From positions 248,001 through 312,000 of the forward strand of contig DASYHQ010000013.1 in assembly GCA_035998445.1 (NCBI GenBank): a stretch of 64,000 bases of DNA, in the 5' to 3' direction. The stretch comes from Tepidisphaeraceae bacterium (lineage in GTDB: Bacteria; Planctomycetota; Phycisphaerae; Tepidisphaerales; Tepidisphaeraceae). The position numbers and the translations under genes are program-made. Below, piece by piece: positions 26,608 through 35,494 of the stretch. Within the stretch, counting starts at the first letter, position 1; every line of letters starts with the position of its first letter. The notes under the pieces were generated by a model, which was not told the origin of the DNA, ran no database searches, and saw only the letters and a list, made by a program, of their open reading frames with translations.

Positions 26608-26907
26608 ATGAGTCGTAAACTGTCTGACGAAGACCGCCGTGCCGTTGATATGGTTCTGGATCAGCAGCTGTCGCCCGACGCGGTCGGCAGTGGCCGGGCC
26701 GGTTTCGCACCACCAAGCGCCGATGAGTTCCGCCTACGGTTGCGCCGCGTGCGCGACGTGCTGGGTCTGCTGAACGCGATGCCGGCCCAAGAGCCCTCGA
26801 GCGACCTCGTCGCCCGCACGATGCAGCGGATCAACAGCGCCCCCGCGGGCAAGCCTACGGTGCCGTCCGAATCCGTGCTGTACGGGTTGAACCAGCCTCT
26901 GGCTTAG
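26608..26907 (+). CDS. Small soluble protein downstream of the ECF sigma gene
   Basis: The 99-residue protein starts MSRKLSDEDRRAVDMVLDQ and contains a helical segment DEFRLRLRRVRDVLGLLNAMPAQEPSSDLVARTMQRI. There is no membrane helix, so it is not a classical membrane anti-sigma factor. DEDRRAVDLLLD-type starts are seen in planctomycete proteins next to sigma factors. I call it a candidate regulatory partner by position only. ATG 26608 follows GGGGAATTCCC, which may serve as its ribosome site. Confidence 0.55.
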   Translation: MSRKLSDEDRRAVDMVLDQQLSPDAVGSGRAGFAPPSADEFRLRLRRVRDVLGLLNAMPAQEPSSDLVARTMQRINSAPAGKPTVPSESVLYGLNQPLA

Positions 26908-26943
26908 TTCATCCTCTGTTCTCCCAAGATAAGCGTCCCTCCC

Positions 26944-27015
26944 TACATAGCCACCGGCTTGCCGATGTTCTTCCTGCACCCGGTCGAAGATCACCGGCAA
27001 GCCGGTGGCTATGTA
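26944..27015. repeat. REP-like palindrome, family A copy 3
   Basis: The ends TACATAGCCACCGGCTTGCC and GGCAAGCCGGTGGCTATGTA form a near-perfect palindrome around about 30 nt. The stop codon of bioF (27009-27011) lies inside its right arm. It also lies just after the 26608 gene, so it sits at the convergent junction. Confidence 0.88.
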
Positions 27016-28202
27016 GCGGAGGGACGTTCTCTTACTGCTCGAACCGCGTCGATCAACTGCCGAACTTCCGCATCGGAGTGGGCGCTTGAGAGCGTGACGC
27101 GCAACCGACTGCCCCCCTTCGGCACGGTGGGTGGCCGCACCGCCACCACCAGCAAGCCCACCGACTCCAACTGTGCAGCCGCGGTCAAAGCGGACTCTTC
27201 TGTTCCCAGCAAGATCGGCACGATGGGTGAATCGATCGGCGATGCGCCCGCGATGCCGAGCTCGTCTCGAACCCGGCGTGCTAACTGTCGAACCCGCGTC
27301 GCCCGATCGGGCTCGCGTCGCATCACGTCGATGGCCGCTTCGACTCCCACCGCGATAACCGCGGGAACCGCCGTCGAGTAGATGTACCCGCGACCATGGT
27401 TGATGACGGCATCGCACAGTTCCTGCGACCCACAAACCGCCCCACCCGCCACACCCGCCGCCTTCGAGAAGGTGGTCACCGTCAGGTCCACCGCCGCCGC
27501 GACGCCCAGTTCACTTGCTAGTCCCGCCCCACCTTCACCGTACACACCGCCACCATGCGCATCGTCGACTAGAAGTAGGAAGTCGTGCGAATCCTTCAGC
27601 GACGCAATCGCCCGCAGATCGGCGGCGTCGCCGTCCATGCTGAAGATCGATTCGGTAACGACGACCTGAAGCTGCCCAGCGGGGCGATCCGCAAGCAAGC
27701 GCGACAGTTTGTCGACACCGTTGTGCGGGAAGACGCGGTACTCCGCGCCGCTGCCGCGGACGGCGTCGATGAGCGAGGCGTGACACAGCTTGTCGAGCAG
27801 GAACCGCACGCCACCGGTGTCGCGCCCGATCGCGGCCAGCGCCTGCACCGCGGCGTGGTTGGCCTGGTAGCCGCTGGGCAACAGCACTGCGCCGGCGGTG
27901 CCCTTCCAGTTGGCGATGGCGGACTCGGCGCGCTCGTGGAATACCGTGTGGCCACTGATCAGCCCGGCCGCCCCCGCGCCGGCGCCGACCCGGTCGATCG
28001 CGGCCCTCATCGCGGTGGCGATCTGCGGATGGTGCGTCAGACCGAGATAATTGTTCGACGAGAAATCGATCAAAGGGCGGCCACGGCGCGTGACGTGAAC
28101 AGCGCTCGTTGGCGCAACGGTCGTCCGCGCCCGGTCTCGCTTCTCAATCGCGCGCCGTTCGCGGGCGGCTTGAAGGGCATGGATCCAGTCGGGGGAAATC
28201 AT
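27009..28202 (-). CDS. bioF: 8-amino-7-oxononanoate synthase
   Basis: BioF condenses pimeloyl-ACP with alanine in biotin synthesis (PLP enzyme of the alpha-oxoamine synthase family). Visible motifs are LIDFSSNNYLGL, SGYQANHAAVQAL, VDDAHGGGVYGEGG and the PLP lysine in TFSKAAGVAGGAV (about Lys247). The length of 397 is usual. Glycine C-acetyltransferase is the main alternative because the family is homogeneous. Its last codons and TAG stop are supplied by repeat family A copy 3. Confidence 0.85.
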   Translation of the reverse strand: MISPDWIHALQAARERRAIEKRDRARTTVAPTSAVHVTRRGRPLIDFSSNNYLGLTHHPQIATAMRAAIDRVGAGAGAAGLISGHTVFHERAESAIANWKGTAGAVLLPSGYQANHAAVQALAAIGRDTGGVRFLLDKLCHASLIDAVRGSGAEYRVFPHNGVDKLSRLLADRPAGQLQVVVTESIFSMDGDAADLRAIASLKDSHDFLLLVDDAHGGGVYGEGGAGLASELGVAAAVDLTVTTFSKAAGVAGGAVCGSQELCDAVINHGRGYIYSTAVPAVIAVGVEAAIDVMRREPDRATRVRQLARRVRDELGIAGASPIDSPIVPILLGTEESALTAAAQLESVGLLVVAVRPPTVPKGGSRLRVTLSSAHSDAEVRQLIDAVRAVRERPSAT

Positions 28203-28293
28203 CTGAGATTACGCGAGAAATCGGATGAATTACGTTCAATTAGACCTAGTTGCGCCGCGTGATCTTGTGAGGGTTAACCCATGCAAAAAAGAA

Positions 28294-28317
28294 GACCACC
28301 GGCAAGCCGGTGGCTAT
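28294..28317. repeat. Single arm of REP-like family A (copy 4)
   Basis: GACCACCGGCAAGCCGGTGG followed by CTAT matches one arm of family A and itself forms a 7-bp stem (CCACCGG/CCGGTGG). It lies downstream of the HU gene and upstream of bioF. Confidence 0.8.
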
Positions 28318-28379
28318 GGGAGTCGGAAGCGCACTTGAGTCGCGCGATAATTTGAGACGCGTGGTGACGAACCACGAGA

Positions 28380-28769
28380 TCAGACGGCCTTGCCGTTCGT
28401 CTCGTCCTCGTCGTCATCATCGTCGTCGTCAACCTCCGCCATCTCGGCGACGTCGGGGGCTTCGTCGTCGATGGGGACGCCACCGATCTCGGTGAGCCGT
28501 TGCTTCATCAGCCGGCCGACCTTGAACTTCACGGTGCGCTTCTCGGGAACGGTGACGGGCTCGAGCGTCTTGGGGTTCTGCGCCTTGCGTGCCTTGCGCA
28601 CGCGCGTCTCGAAGACGCCGAAGTCGCGGAACTCAAGACGGTTGCCCTTGCCCAACTCGCTCACGACCGAGTCGAGAAACTGCTGCACCACGCGCTTCAC
28701 TTGCACGCGCTTCAGCGCAGTACGAGTGGCGATACGATCGATCAGTTCTTTCTTCGTAACGGTGGCCAT
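28380..28769 (-). CDS. HU/IHF-family DNA-binding protein with acidic tail
   Basis: The 129-residue protein has the HU/IHF core in its first 90 residues (TKKELIDRIATRTALKRVQVKRVVQQFLD then LEFRDFGVFETRVRKARKAQNPKTLEP). The arm carries the NP turn that intercalates DNA. A roughly 38-residue C-terminal extension is strongly acidic and ends DDDDDDDEDETNGKAV. Core HU proteins lack such a tail; it could modulate DNA binding or mediate protein contact. It lies on the minus strand with its own upstream region. Confidence 0.93.
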   Translation of the reverse strand: MATVTKKELIDRIATRTALKRVQVKRVVQQFLDSVVSELGKGNRLEFRDFGVFETRVRKARKAQNPKTLEPVTVPEKRTVKFKVGRLMKQRLTEIGGVPIDDEAPDVAEMAEVDDDDDDDEDETNGKAV

Positions 28770-28946
28770 TGCTGGGCCTCCCCGAGAGAGATAACACGTT
28801 TATGGACCCACAGTTACTATGCCATTTGCGCCCGACAATGCAAGGGGTGTCGACAAGTTGAATCAACTGAAGTGGTTCGGAATGCAATTGGACGAGCTAA
28901 CGGGCCGTTAAAGTGGCCGGTTCCGTTAAAGCATTAACCCCGCAGA

Positions 28947-29270
28947 TCAACGGGTCGAGACCCACATTTTTGCGGAGACGGCTTGGCGTTCGAAGTCGGT
29001 AAACCGGTCGTAGATGTACTGGCGATCATCGGTGCGGACGTAGGCGTAGGTCGTGATGGCCGTATCGAACCCGACATAGGCGGCGTGTTGCCGCAAATCT
29101 CGCGCAAAGACATACTCGGGAAGCGGTTGCATCCCCGGCACGTCGAACGCCAACGCCGCGCTCGGCTGGCTCAGTTGGGCAACGGGAGGCGGTGGCGCGG
29201 TGGTTTTATCCCGGTGGGACGCGCAACCAGTGATCAAGCCCAACGACAGGATGACGGCAAGCGAACGCAT
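28947..29270 (-). CDS. Putative lipoprotein of unknown function
   Basis: The 107-residue protein has a lipobox at its N-terminus (MRSLAVILSLGLITGC, Cys16), a short Pro-rich linker and a small C-terminal domain with YAYVRTDDRQYIYDRFTDFERQA. The lipobox predicts attachment to the outer face of the membrane. I do not recognise a family. The minus-strand gene lies between HU and cysE and shows no clear operon link. Confidence 0.6.
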   Translation of the reverse strand: MRSLAVILSLGLITGCASHRDKTTAPPPPVAQLSQPSAALAFDVPGMQPLPEYVFARDLRQHAAYVGFDTAITTYAYVRTDDRQYIYDRFTDFERQAVSAKMWVSTR

Positions 29271-29452
29271 GCCAACATCACTTCAAATCCAGTGCCAATA
29301 ACGCTCAGCTTGCTGCAAGTGACGTGGCTGCCTTGCATTGGGGTCGGCCGACGAATCTTGCTTCTGGTTCAATCCGGATGATGCGAAAAGGCAACAGGCG
29401 GCGTTGCCGGCAGGCATCATCGCACGCGCTGATGCGGGCGGGATTCGCGAAC

Positions 29453-30418
29453 TCAAATCTGAAAGTCCGGCGCGAACTCCTTCACGCCCCCCGACCGCTG
29501 CCGGCGTTCCCGGTACTTCAGCTTCGGTGGGTCGGCGGTCACGCGGTTGAACGGTGGCACGGTGGCGGTGATGAAGACGTTGCCGCCGATCAACGCGCCT
29601 TTGCCGATCACCGTATCGCCACCCAGGATTGTGGCGCCCGCGTAGATGATCACGTCGTCCTCGATCGTCGGGTGCCGTTTGCGCGTGCGGAACTCTTCCA
29701 CGTGCCGGTCGGGCGCCAGCGCGCCCAGCGTTACGCCCTGGTAGATCTTCACGTTGTTGCCGATGCTGCAGGTCTCACCGATCACCACGCCCGTGCCGTG
29801 GTCGATGAAGAAACTCCGGCCGAGCGTGGCGCCGGGATGGATGTCGATGCCCGTCAGGCTGTGCGCGTACTCGGTCATAATGCGTGGCAGCAGCGGCACG
29901 TTCATCGTGTACAGCTCGTGCGCCAGCCGCTGGACGAAGATCGCGAACATGCCGGGGTAGCAGAAGATCGTCTCGTCGGTCCCCTTGGCCGCCGGGTCGG
30001 AGTCGTACGCCGCCTGCACGTCGGCGGCCAGCAGCTCGCGAACCTGGGGGACGCGCATCAAAAATGCATGCGTGAACTCGGCGGCCGCCTGGTCGCACTC
30101 ACGGCAGTCCTCGTCCATCACGCCGTCCGGGATTCGCTTGCGGTAGCGCAGACACCTGCGGATCTGCTCGTACAGCATGTCGGCGATCTCCAGCGTCAGC
30201 TCGCCGAGGCGGAACTGAACGCTTTCCTTCGTCAGGCCCTGCTTGCCGAAGTATCCGGGAAAGACGAGCTCGCGCAGCCGATCGACGATCTCGATCACCT
30301 TGTCGCGGTTCGGCAGCAGCACGCTGTCGAGGTGCGTCAACCCCGGCAACGACCGGGCCGACTCGACGATGCTCTCGACGACCTGCGACAGACGTTGGTT
30401 CAGTTGCTGGCGATCCAT
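29453..30418 (-). CDS. cysE: Serine O-acetyltransferase (EpsC/CysE type)
   Basis: The enzyme acetylates L-serine for cysteine synthesis. An N-terminal helical region (about residues 1-150) precedes a left-handed beta-helix with hexapeptide repeats: [45 protein letters not shown], which includes the catalytic His/Asp segment. C-terminal [17 protein letters not shown] continues the helix. The start ATG 30418 fits the family's longer (EpsC) form at 321 residues. The gene diverges from the phosphohexomutase gene; the 303 nt between them hold repeat family F. Confidence 0.9.
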   Translation of the reverse strand: MDRQQLNQRLSQVVESIVESARSLPGLTHLDSVLLPNRDKVIEIVDRLRELVFPGYFGKQGLTKESVQFRLGELTLEIADMLYEQIRRCLRYRKRIPDGVMDEDCRECDQAAAEFTHAFLMRVPQVRELLAADVQAAYDSDPAAKGTDETIFCYPGMFAIFVQRLAHELYTMNVPLLPRIMTEYAHSLTGIDIHPGATLGRSFFIDHGTGVVIGETCSIGNNVKIYQGVTLGALAPDRHVEEFRTRKRHPTIEDDVIIYAGATILGGDTVIGKGALIGGNVFITATVPPFNRVTADPPKLKYRERRQRSGGVKEFAPDFQI

Positions 30419-30502
30419 AAGGCTCGCCCAAGCATACGCCCACCGAATTCAACCGGCAAACGGGAGCCGGTGGGCACGGCGTTCGTGGTCAAAGAAAGAG
30501 GT

Positions 30503-30650
30503 AGCCGCAGAGACGCGGAGAGCGCGGAGACAGAGGGAGAAGAGGAGGATCCACAGAGGCACGGGCTGCCTTCGCCATTTTGATTCCTCTATCCTCTACC
30601 TTCGCTTCCTCTTCTCCATCTATCTCCGCGTCCTCCGCGCCTCTGCGGTT
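30503..30650. repeat. Inverted repeat, family F
   Basis: The arms at about 30503-30547 and 30607-30650 pair with several mismatches: GCCGCAGAGACGCGGAG... versus ...CTCCGCGCCTCTGCGG. The region fills most of the cysE/phosphohexomutase intergenic space and ends about 60 nt before the phosphohexomutase ribosome site at 30713. Confidence 0.7.
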
Positions 30651-30721
30651 CATCTCCTCCAGCATTGCAGAATCCCCCAACCACTTCTGCTACATTGCCC
30701 GCCCAACTTTTCAGGAGATCC

Positions 30722-32095
30722 ATGGAAGCGTTGATGATCGGCGTATCAGGCATGCGTGGCACGATCGGTGGCACCCTGACCCCCGCGACCGTCGCCCGCA
30801 TGGCGGCGGCGTTTGCCGTCTGGACGAAGTCGACCGTGCCGGCCCGGCGGGCGCCGAAGATCGTGTTTGGTCGCGATAGTCGCCCGAGCGGCGCCTGGGT
30901 GCGGGATGCCGCCGCTGCGGTGCTGATCGCCAGTGGCTGCGAGCTGATCGACCTCGACATCGTGACCACGCCCGGCGTCGCCATGATGTGCCGTCACCTG
31001 AACGCCGACGCCGCCATCATCGCAACGGCGTCGCACAACCCGATCGAGTGGAACGGCCTGAAGTTCCTGAACGCCGAGGGCATCGCGTTGCCGCCCGCCG
31101 AGGCGGCGCGGTTGAAGCAACTGTACGACGACGGCGCGACCGACTACGTCCGCGTTACGTCGCTCGTGCCGCCGGCCCGCAATACCGAGACGCACGCGTT
31201 GCACATCAAGCGGGTGCTGGAGCGCGTCGATGTGCTTGGCATCTCGACGAAGCGATTCAAGGTCGTGCTGGACAGCGTGAACGGTGCCGGCTGTGTTGCG
31301 ACGGCGACGTTGTTGAACAAGCTGGGATGTCAGCTGATCCACCTGAACGCCACGCCCAACGGCCAGTTCCCGCACGAGCCCGAACCCACCGAGGCGAACC
31401 TGACCGACCTCGCCGACGCCGTCCGCAAGCAGCGCGCCGACATCGGCTTTGCCCAGGACCCCGACGCCGACCGATTGGCGATCATCGACGAGAACGGCAA
31501 GTACATCGGTGAGGAATATACGCTCGCGCTGGCGGCCAAGTACATGCTGGCCAAGCGGCCCGGCGTGGCGGTGGCGAACCTGTCCAGCAGCCGCATGCTC
31601 GACGACATCGCGGCCCAGAACAACAGCATGGTCGTGCGGTCGTGCGTCGGCGAGGCGAACGTCGTGCAGGCCATGCTGAAGCACGACGCCGTCATCGGTG
31701 GTGAGGGCAACGGTGGCGTGATCGACACGCGCATCGTGGGTGGCCGGGATAGTCTGGTCGGCATCGGGTTCGTGCTCGACCTGCTGGCCGCGTCGAATAA
31801 GAAGCTGAGCCAGCACGTCGCCGAGATCCCCCGATACGAGATCGTGAAGACCAAGTTCGAGTGCCGCCGGGAGGATGCGACCCGCGCCGTGGAGGCCGTG
31901 AAGGCGGCGTTTGCCAGCGAGAAGGTCGACACCCAGGACGGCATCCGCATCGACTGGCCCAACGCCTGGGTGCACGCCCGCGCAAGCAACACGGAACCGA
32001 TCATGCGCATCATCGCCGAGGCGCCGACCCGTGCGCTGGCGGATGAAAAAATCGCGCTGGTGCAGCGGGTGGTGGACACCGCCCTTCGCGCCTGA
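30722..32095 (+). CDS. glmM: Phosphoglucosamine/phosphomannomutase-family enzyme
   Basis: This 457-residue enzyme is of the alpha-D-phosphohexomutase superfamily. The phosphoserine loop is TASHNP (Ser104), the metal loop is DPDADRLAI, and the sugar-binding loop contains GEGNGG; a phosphate-binding C-terminus (ARASNTEPIMRIIAEAP) follows. The family makes glucosamine-1-phosphate for peptidoglycan or interconverts hexose phosphates. The superfamily is not always separable by eye, so glmM is likely, not proven. ATG 30722 is preferred because AGGAG lies 5 nt before it. Confidence 0.85.
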   Translation: MEALMIGVSGMRGTIGGTLTPATVARMAAAFAVWTKSTVPARRAPKIVFGRDSRPSGAWVRDAAAAVLIASGCELIDLDIVTTPGVAMMCRHLNADAAIIATASHNPIEWNGLKFLNAEGIALPPAEAARLKQLYDDGATDYVRVTSLVPPARNTETHALHIKRVLERVDVLGISTKRFKVVLDSVNGAGCVATATLLNKLGCQLIHLNATPNGQFPHEPEPTEANLTDLADAVRKQRADIGFAQDPDADRLAIIDENGKYIGEEYTLALAAKYMLAKRPGVAVANLSSSRMLDDIAAQNNSMVVRSCVGEANVVQAMLKHDAVIGGEGNGGVIDTRIVGGRDSLVGIGFVLDLLAASNKKLSQHVAEIPRYEIVKTKFECRREDATRAVEAVKAAFASEKVDTQDGIRIDWPNAWVHARASNTEPIMRIIAEAPTRALADEKIALVQRVVDTALRA

Positions 32096-32383
32096 AGGAT
32101 GGCGGCGGCGGTTTGGGTAAGGCAAAACGCGAAAACGTGCACCATTTTGCACCATTGTGCAACATCGGGAGGGTGAGGTGGCTGCCGTTGTGTGCGATGC
32201 GTCGGCTATTCGATTGTCAAAGAACTGGCTATCCATCTCTACGCTAGCGCAGCGCGATTGAGGTGGAATCGGCGCAACCGGATTTGTTTTCTTCAAGGCT
32301 CGGTCGGCGCCGGCGCGTCGCAGACAAGAATGTTCACGCGTCGCTTAAAGCGAGGGACCTGTTCCTGTAGCGGCTTGTCCTCT

Positions 32384-32464
32384 GGGTGCCACGGTTTGGT
32401 ACTCCAAGACGTGTCGGCTGCGTGGATCCTACAGCACGGCTTGGAGTACCAAACTGTGGCACCC
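32384..32464. repeat. Palindromic element, family D copy 1
   Basis: GGGTGCCACGGTTTGGTACT and its near-perfect complement AGTACCAAACTGTGGCACCC enclose a 40-nt centre with CCAAGACGTG/CACGGCTTGG. Copies D2 (59993-60159) and D3 (60776-60892) share the same centre. This copy lacks the outer terminal repeats seen in D2. Confidence 0.85.
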
Positions 32465-32477
32465 GAGCGCTACGGCA

Positions 32478-32624
32478 AGGTGCGCCCTGTTCTAGGACAG
32501 AAGACAGAAGAAACACAGGCAAGAATGCCTGTGCCATAGAAGAGAGGCAGAGAGAGTACGGGGGAGACTAAGATGGGGGGAGAGACAGGCAGGAATGCCT
32601 GTCCTACAGAAGAGGGCGCACTTT
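32478..32624. repeat. Composite element with repeat family E
   Basis: Two copies of a short palindrome (ACAGGCA..GAATGCCTGT) lie at 32514-32533 and 32584-32603, each followed by a related AGAAGAG tail. They are enclosed by an outer inverted repeat, GGTGCGCCCTGTTCTAGGAC versus GTCCTACAGAAGAGGGCGCAC. It looks like a small composite, possibly MITE-like, element. Confidence 0.6.
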
Positions 32625-32691
32625 TACTTGGCGTTTCCTGCCTTGGCGGGCTCGGCGGCTTGGCGTTCAACTCATCCGCACCTCCGCCAGC

Positions 32692-33288
32692 CTACGTCGT
32701 GACCGGTGTCGCGACGCCGGTTCGTCGACCGGTTAATGCCATAATGACCCGGCGGCCATTGCGGGCGATGAAGACTACCAGCAACACGATTAGGACGGCC
32801 GCCACGATGGGAACGAGGATCGCCAGCAGCACTGCAACCACGGCGCTGACCCATTCCGCGGTCGAGATCGTGAAGTTGCCGAAGCCGCCGGTGGTGCCGG
32901 TGCTGACGGCACGGGCGAGGACCGTGCCTGCCTGCACCACGCCGGCGACGCCACCGCCACCCAGGGCGGCCAACGTCCACTTCGCCCACGGTTCGTCCAT
33001 GGGCAGCACGGCGCCGGCGACGATCGTTCCTGCGCCGATGGCGGCTGGTGTGGCGACGGTGTCGAGCAGGTTGTCTACCCACGGCACGTAGTACGCCGCC
33101 ACCTCGACGGCGGTCGCGACGCCCAGCACGATCAACGCGGGCATCGACCCGACCCATTCCCAACCGGAAGACGGTTCGATCACGCCTCCCGCTACGGCAG
33201 CCCCCATCCCCAGCAACGGCACGAACACCCGAAACCCGCACGCCGCCGCCAGCGCGAGCCCGGCACAGATCATCGTGAGGTAGTCCAT
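32692..33288 (-). CDS. DUF4126 membrane protein
   Basis: This is a 198-residue integral membrane protein, hydrophobic over nearly its whole length, with conserved GFRVFVPLLGMG near the N-terminus, ALIVLGVATAVEVAAYYVPWVDNLLD in the middle and a terminal helix (VAVLLAILVPIVAAVLIVLLVVFIA). These fit DUF4126. No function is assigned to the family. It is preceded by its own short upstream region and diverges from the agarase-like gene. Confidence 0.85.
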   Translation of the reverse strand: MDYLTMICAGLALAAACGFRVFVPLLGMGAAVAGGVIEPSSGWEWVGSMPALIVLGVATAVEVAAYYVPWVDNLLDTVATPAAIGAGTIVAGAVLPMDEPWAKWTLAALGGGGVAGVVQAGTVLARAVSTGTTGGFGNFTISTAEWVSAVVAVLLAILVPIVAAVLIVLLVVFIARNGRRVIMALTGRRTGVATPVTT

Positions 33289-33427
33289 GCGAGGATTTTA
33301 GCGGAGAAGGAGCCATCTCGGTGCTCTATAAAAGCGGGGCCTCTCTCGAACGTTGCAATCCTGCTAAATGACGGCCCAATGCCAATCGCCTTACCCGATA
33401 AACTAGAATTGTCGTTAGGATAGATCC

Positions 33428-35416
33428 ATGACCGATGTTGCCGACCTCATCCCCCAGTCCCATGTCAATCTGCACGACCGCTTGTTGCCAGAGGTGATTG
33501 AACCCGTGGACCGGTTGGCGAGATCCGGCGTTACGTACACCGTCAACGGCCGCCACGGTCTAGCCAAGGCGACGTATCTGGTGATCGACCTTGAAGCCGA
33601 GGGTGACGTGGCGGCCACCCTGCTGTTGGAGTTTTACGCTCGCGGCACGACCGAACGGACGATCTTCGCGCGGATCGGGCTGTTGCCGCACGTGGTCACG
33701 CGGGTCGCGTTCCCACTGTCGGCACTCGACGGGCAGACATTGTTCCTGCCACGGTCGCCGTTGCGGTTGAAGGCGTGCGTGCAGGGCAAGCGGACGAACC
33801 TGGACGAGGTGGATCGGGTCGTCGTCGCGTTGGAACCGTCACCAGCGCCGCTGCGACTGCGCATCCACGCGCAGCCTCGTCTGAGCGATCGCGCAGAAGA
33901 CGGTCCCGCGTGCGAGCGCGTGTTGGTCGACCCGCTGGGCCAATGGGCCGACCGCACCTGGCCGGGTAAGACGGCTGACGAGTCGGAACTCGTCAGCAAT
34001 CTTCACGCTGCCCGCAACGCTACGGCCACGCCCACCGAACGGGAGACTGATCGAACGGCGTTCGGTGGTTCGAGCACCATCACGTTTCCAGCGACGGGCC
34101 ACTTTCGCCTGCACCAAGACGGGCGCCGTTGGTGGCTGGTGGACCCTGCGGGCGGCGCATTCTTCAGCGCCGGGCCGGACTGCGTACGGCCGGACTCCAC
34201 ATCGCCCATTCTGCCTGGCACGGAACGCAACTTCGCGTGGCTACCGCCCGAGGGTGATTCGCGGTTCAGCGACGCCTGGACGGGCAAATCGAACATCAGC
34301 CATTCGATCGCGAACCTCATTCGCGCCTTCGACGGCAACTGGCGATCCGATTGGGCGGCCATCACCGTGCCGATGCTGAAGCGGTACGGCTTTAACACGG
34401 TCGCCAACTGGTCCGATCTCGAATTCGCGCGGGCCTCGGGCATGCCGTACGTCGTTCCGATGCCCCACTTAAGCACGACGGGCAAGCGACTGTTTCGGTC
34501 CCTGCCTGACGTGTTCGACCCCGCGTACGGCAAGGCCTGCGCTACATGGTCACGCTGGCTCCAACAGTTCAGTGGCGATGCAAACCTGATCGGCTATTTC
34601 CTTACCAACGAGCCCGACTGGGCCTTCGGCAAGCACAATCTCGCCAGCGAAATGCTGGAGGCGAACCCCGGCACCCACACACGGCGAGCACTGGCGGCGT
34701 TCCTGAAGGAACGCTACGCGAACGACGACGCTGCTTGGGCAGCCGCGTGGGATTGCGCGGGTAAGTCGATCGACGCGGTCATCAACGAGACCTGGCGGCG
34801 GGCCGAATCGCGCAGCACGGCGGCGTACGACGATCTGTTCGCGTTCAGTCGGCAAATCGTTCAGCAGTGGATACGCGGCATGATGGAACCGTGCCGCACG
34901 GTGTTGCCACATCACCTGAACCTGGGCGTGCGATGGGCGTGGATCAGTTCCGACCTGTGTTACGAGGTCGCGCCGTTCTGCGACGTGTTCACGATTAACA
35001 ACTACAGCAACGAGCCACCGCTCGGACAGCTGACGGAGATCGAGAAGCGCACCGGTCGGCCGGTCATTATTGGCGAGTTTCACCACGGGTCGACCGACCG
35101 CGGACTACCGTGCAACGGCATCAGTGCCGTCGCAACCGAAGCCGAACGTGGCACGGCCTACCGGCGGTATGTCGAACTGTGCGCCGCGCATCCGGCCTGC
35201 GTTGGCGCACATTACTTCCAGTATTCCGACCAGCCGATCCTCGGACGCTTTGATGGCGAGAACTATCACATCGGCTTCGTCGACACGTGCTTCAAGCCGC
35301 ACGACGAGTTTCTTCAGGCAGCGAGACAGACGCACGAACGGATGTACGACGTCGCCTCAGGGCAAACCGCACTTACCGAGGAGAAGGCTGCCCCTGTGCC
35401 ATCGATCTTCTTCTGA
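33428..35416 (+). CDS. Clan GH-A glycoside hydrolase, agarase-like
   Basis: The 662-residue protein has an N-terminal beta-rich region (about 1-200) then a TIM-barrel catalytic domain. Family-like features are WWLVDPAGGAFFSAGPDCVRP near 240, FLTNEPDWAFG (Glu as acid/base) and VIIGEFHHGSTD (Glu as nucleophile), with YFQYSDQPILGR near the end. The two Glu positions fit clan GH-A, and the overall pattern resembles GH50-type agarases. I could not confirm the family. No signal peptide is seen, so it would act in the cytoplasm unless exported otherwise. Confidence 0.7.
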   Translation: MTDVADLIPQSHVNLHDRLLPEVIEPVDRLARSGVTYTVNGRHGLAKATYLVIDLEAEGDVAATLLLEFYARGTTERTIFARIGLLPHVVTRVAFPLSALDGQTLFLPRSPLRLKACVQGKRTNLDEVDRVVVALEPSPAPLRLRIHAQPRLSDRAEDGPACERVLVDPLGQWADRTWPGKTADESELVSNLHAARNATATPTERETDRTAFGGSSTITFPATGHFRLHQDGRRWWLVDPAGGAFFSAGPDCVRPDSTSPILPGTERNFAWLPPEGDSRFSDAWTGKSNISHSIANLIRAFDGNWRSDWAAITVPMLKRYGFNTVANWSDLEFARASGMPYVVPMPHLSTTGKRLFRSLPDVFDPAYGKACATWSRWLQQFSGDANLIGYFLTNEPDWAFGKHNLASEMLEANPGTHTRRALAAFLKERYANDDAAWAAAWDCAGKSIDAVINETWRRAESRSTAAYDDLFAFSRQIVQQWIRGMMEPCRTVLPHHLNLGVRWAWISSDLCYEVAPFCDVFTINNYSNEPPLGQLTEIEKRTGRPVIIGEFHHGSTDRGLPCNGISAVATEAERGTAYRRYVELCAAHPACVGAHYFQYSDQPILGRFDGENYHIGFVDTCFKPHDEFLQAARQTHERMYDVASGQTALTEEKAAPVPSIFF

Positions 35417-35494
35417 GCGAGCGCGAGTGCGAGTGCGAACTGCGTTCGATTGACGCGCTCCTGTTTGCTGCTACAGGTGTGACGCCAATACCGG

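Larger units (their letters stand above)
32096..32691. other. Gene-free stretch with dispersed repeats
   Basis: About 600 bp with no convincing coding signal. Its first part is unremarkable. The second part holds repeat D copy 1 (32384-32464) and the two E copies (32514-32533, 32584-32603) inside an outer inverted repeat. Confidence 0.6.

Noticed and set aside
29324-30583. 419-codon plus-strand ORF
   Set aside because: It is antisense to cysE and is a shadow.
30746-32296. 516-codon minus-strand ORF
   Set aside because: It is antisense to the phosphohexomutase gene; no recognisable motif.
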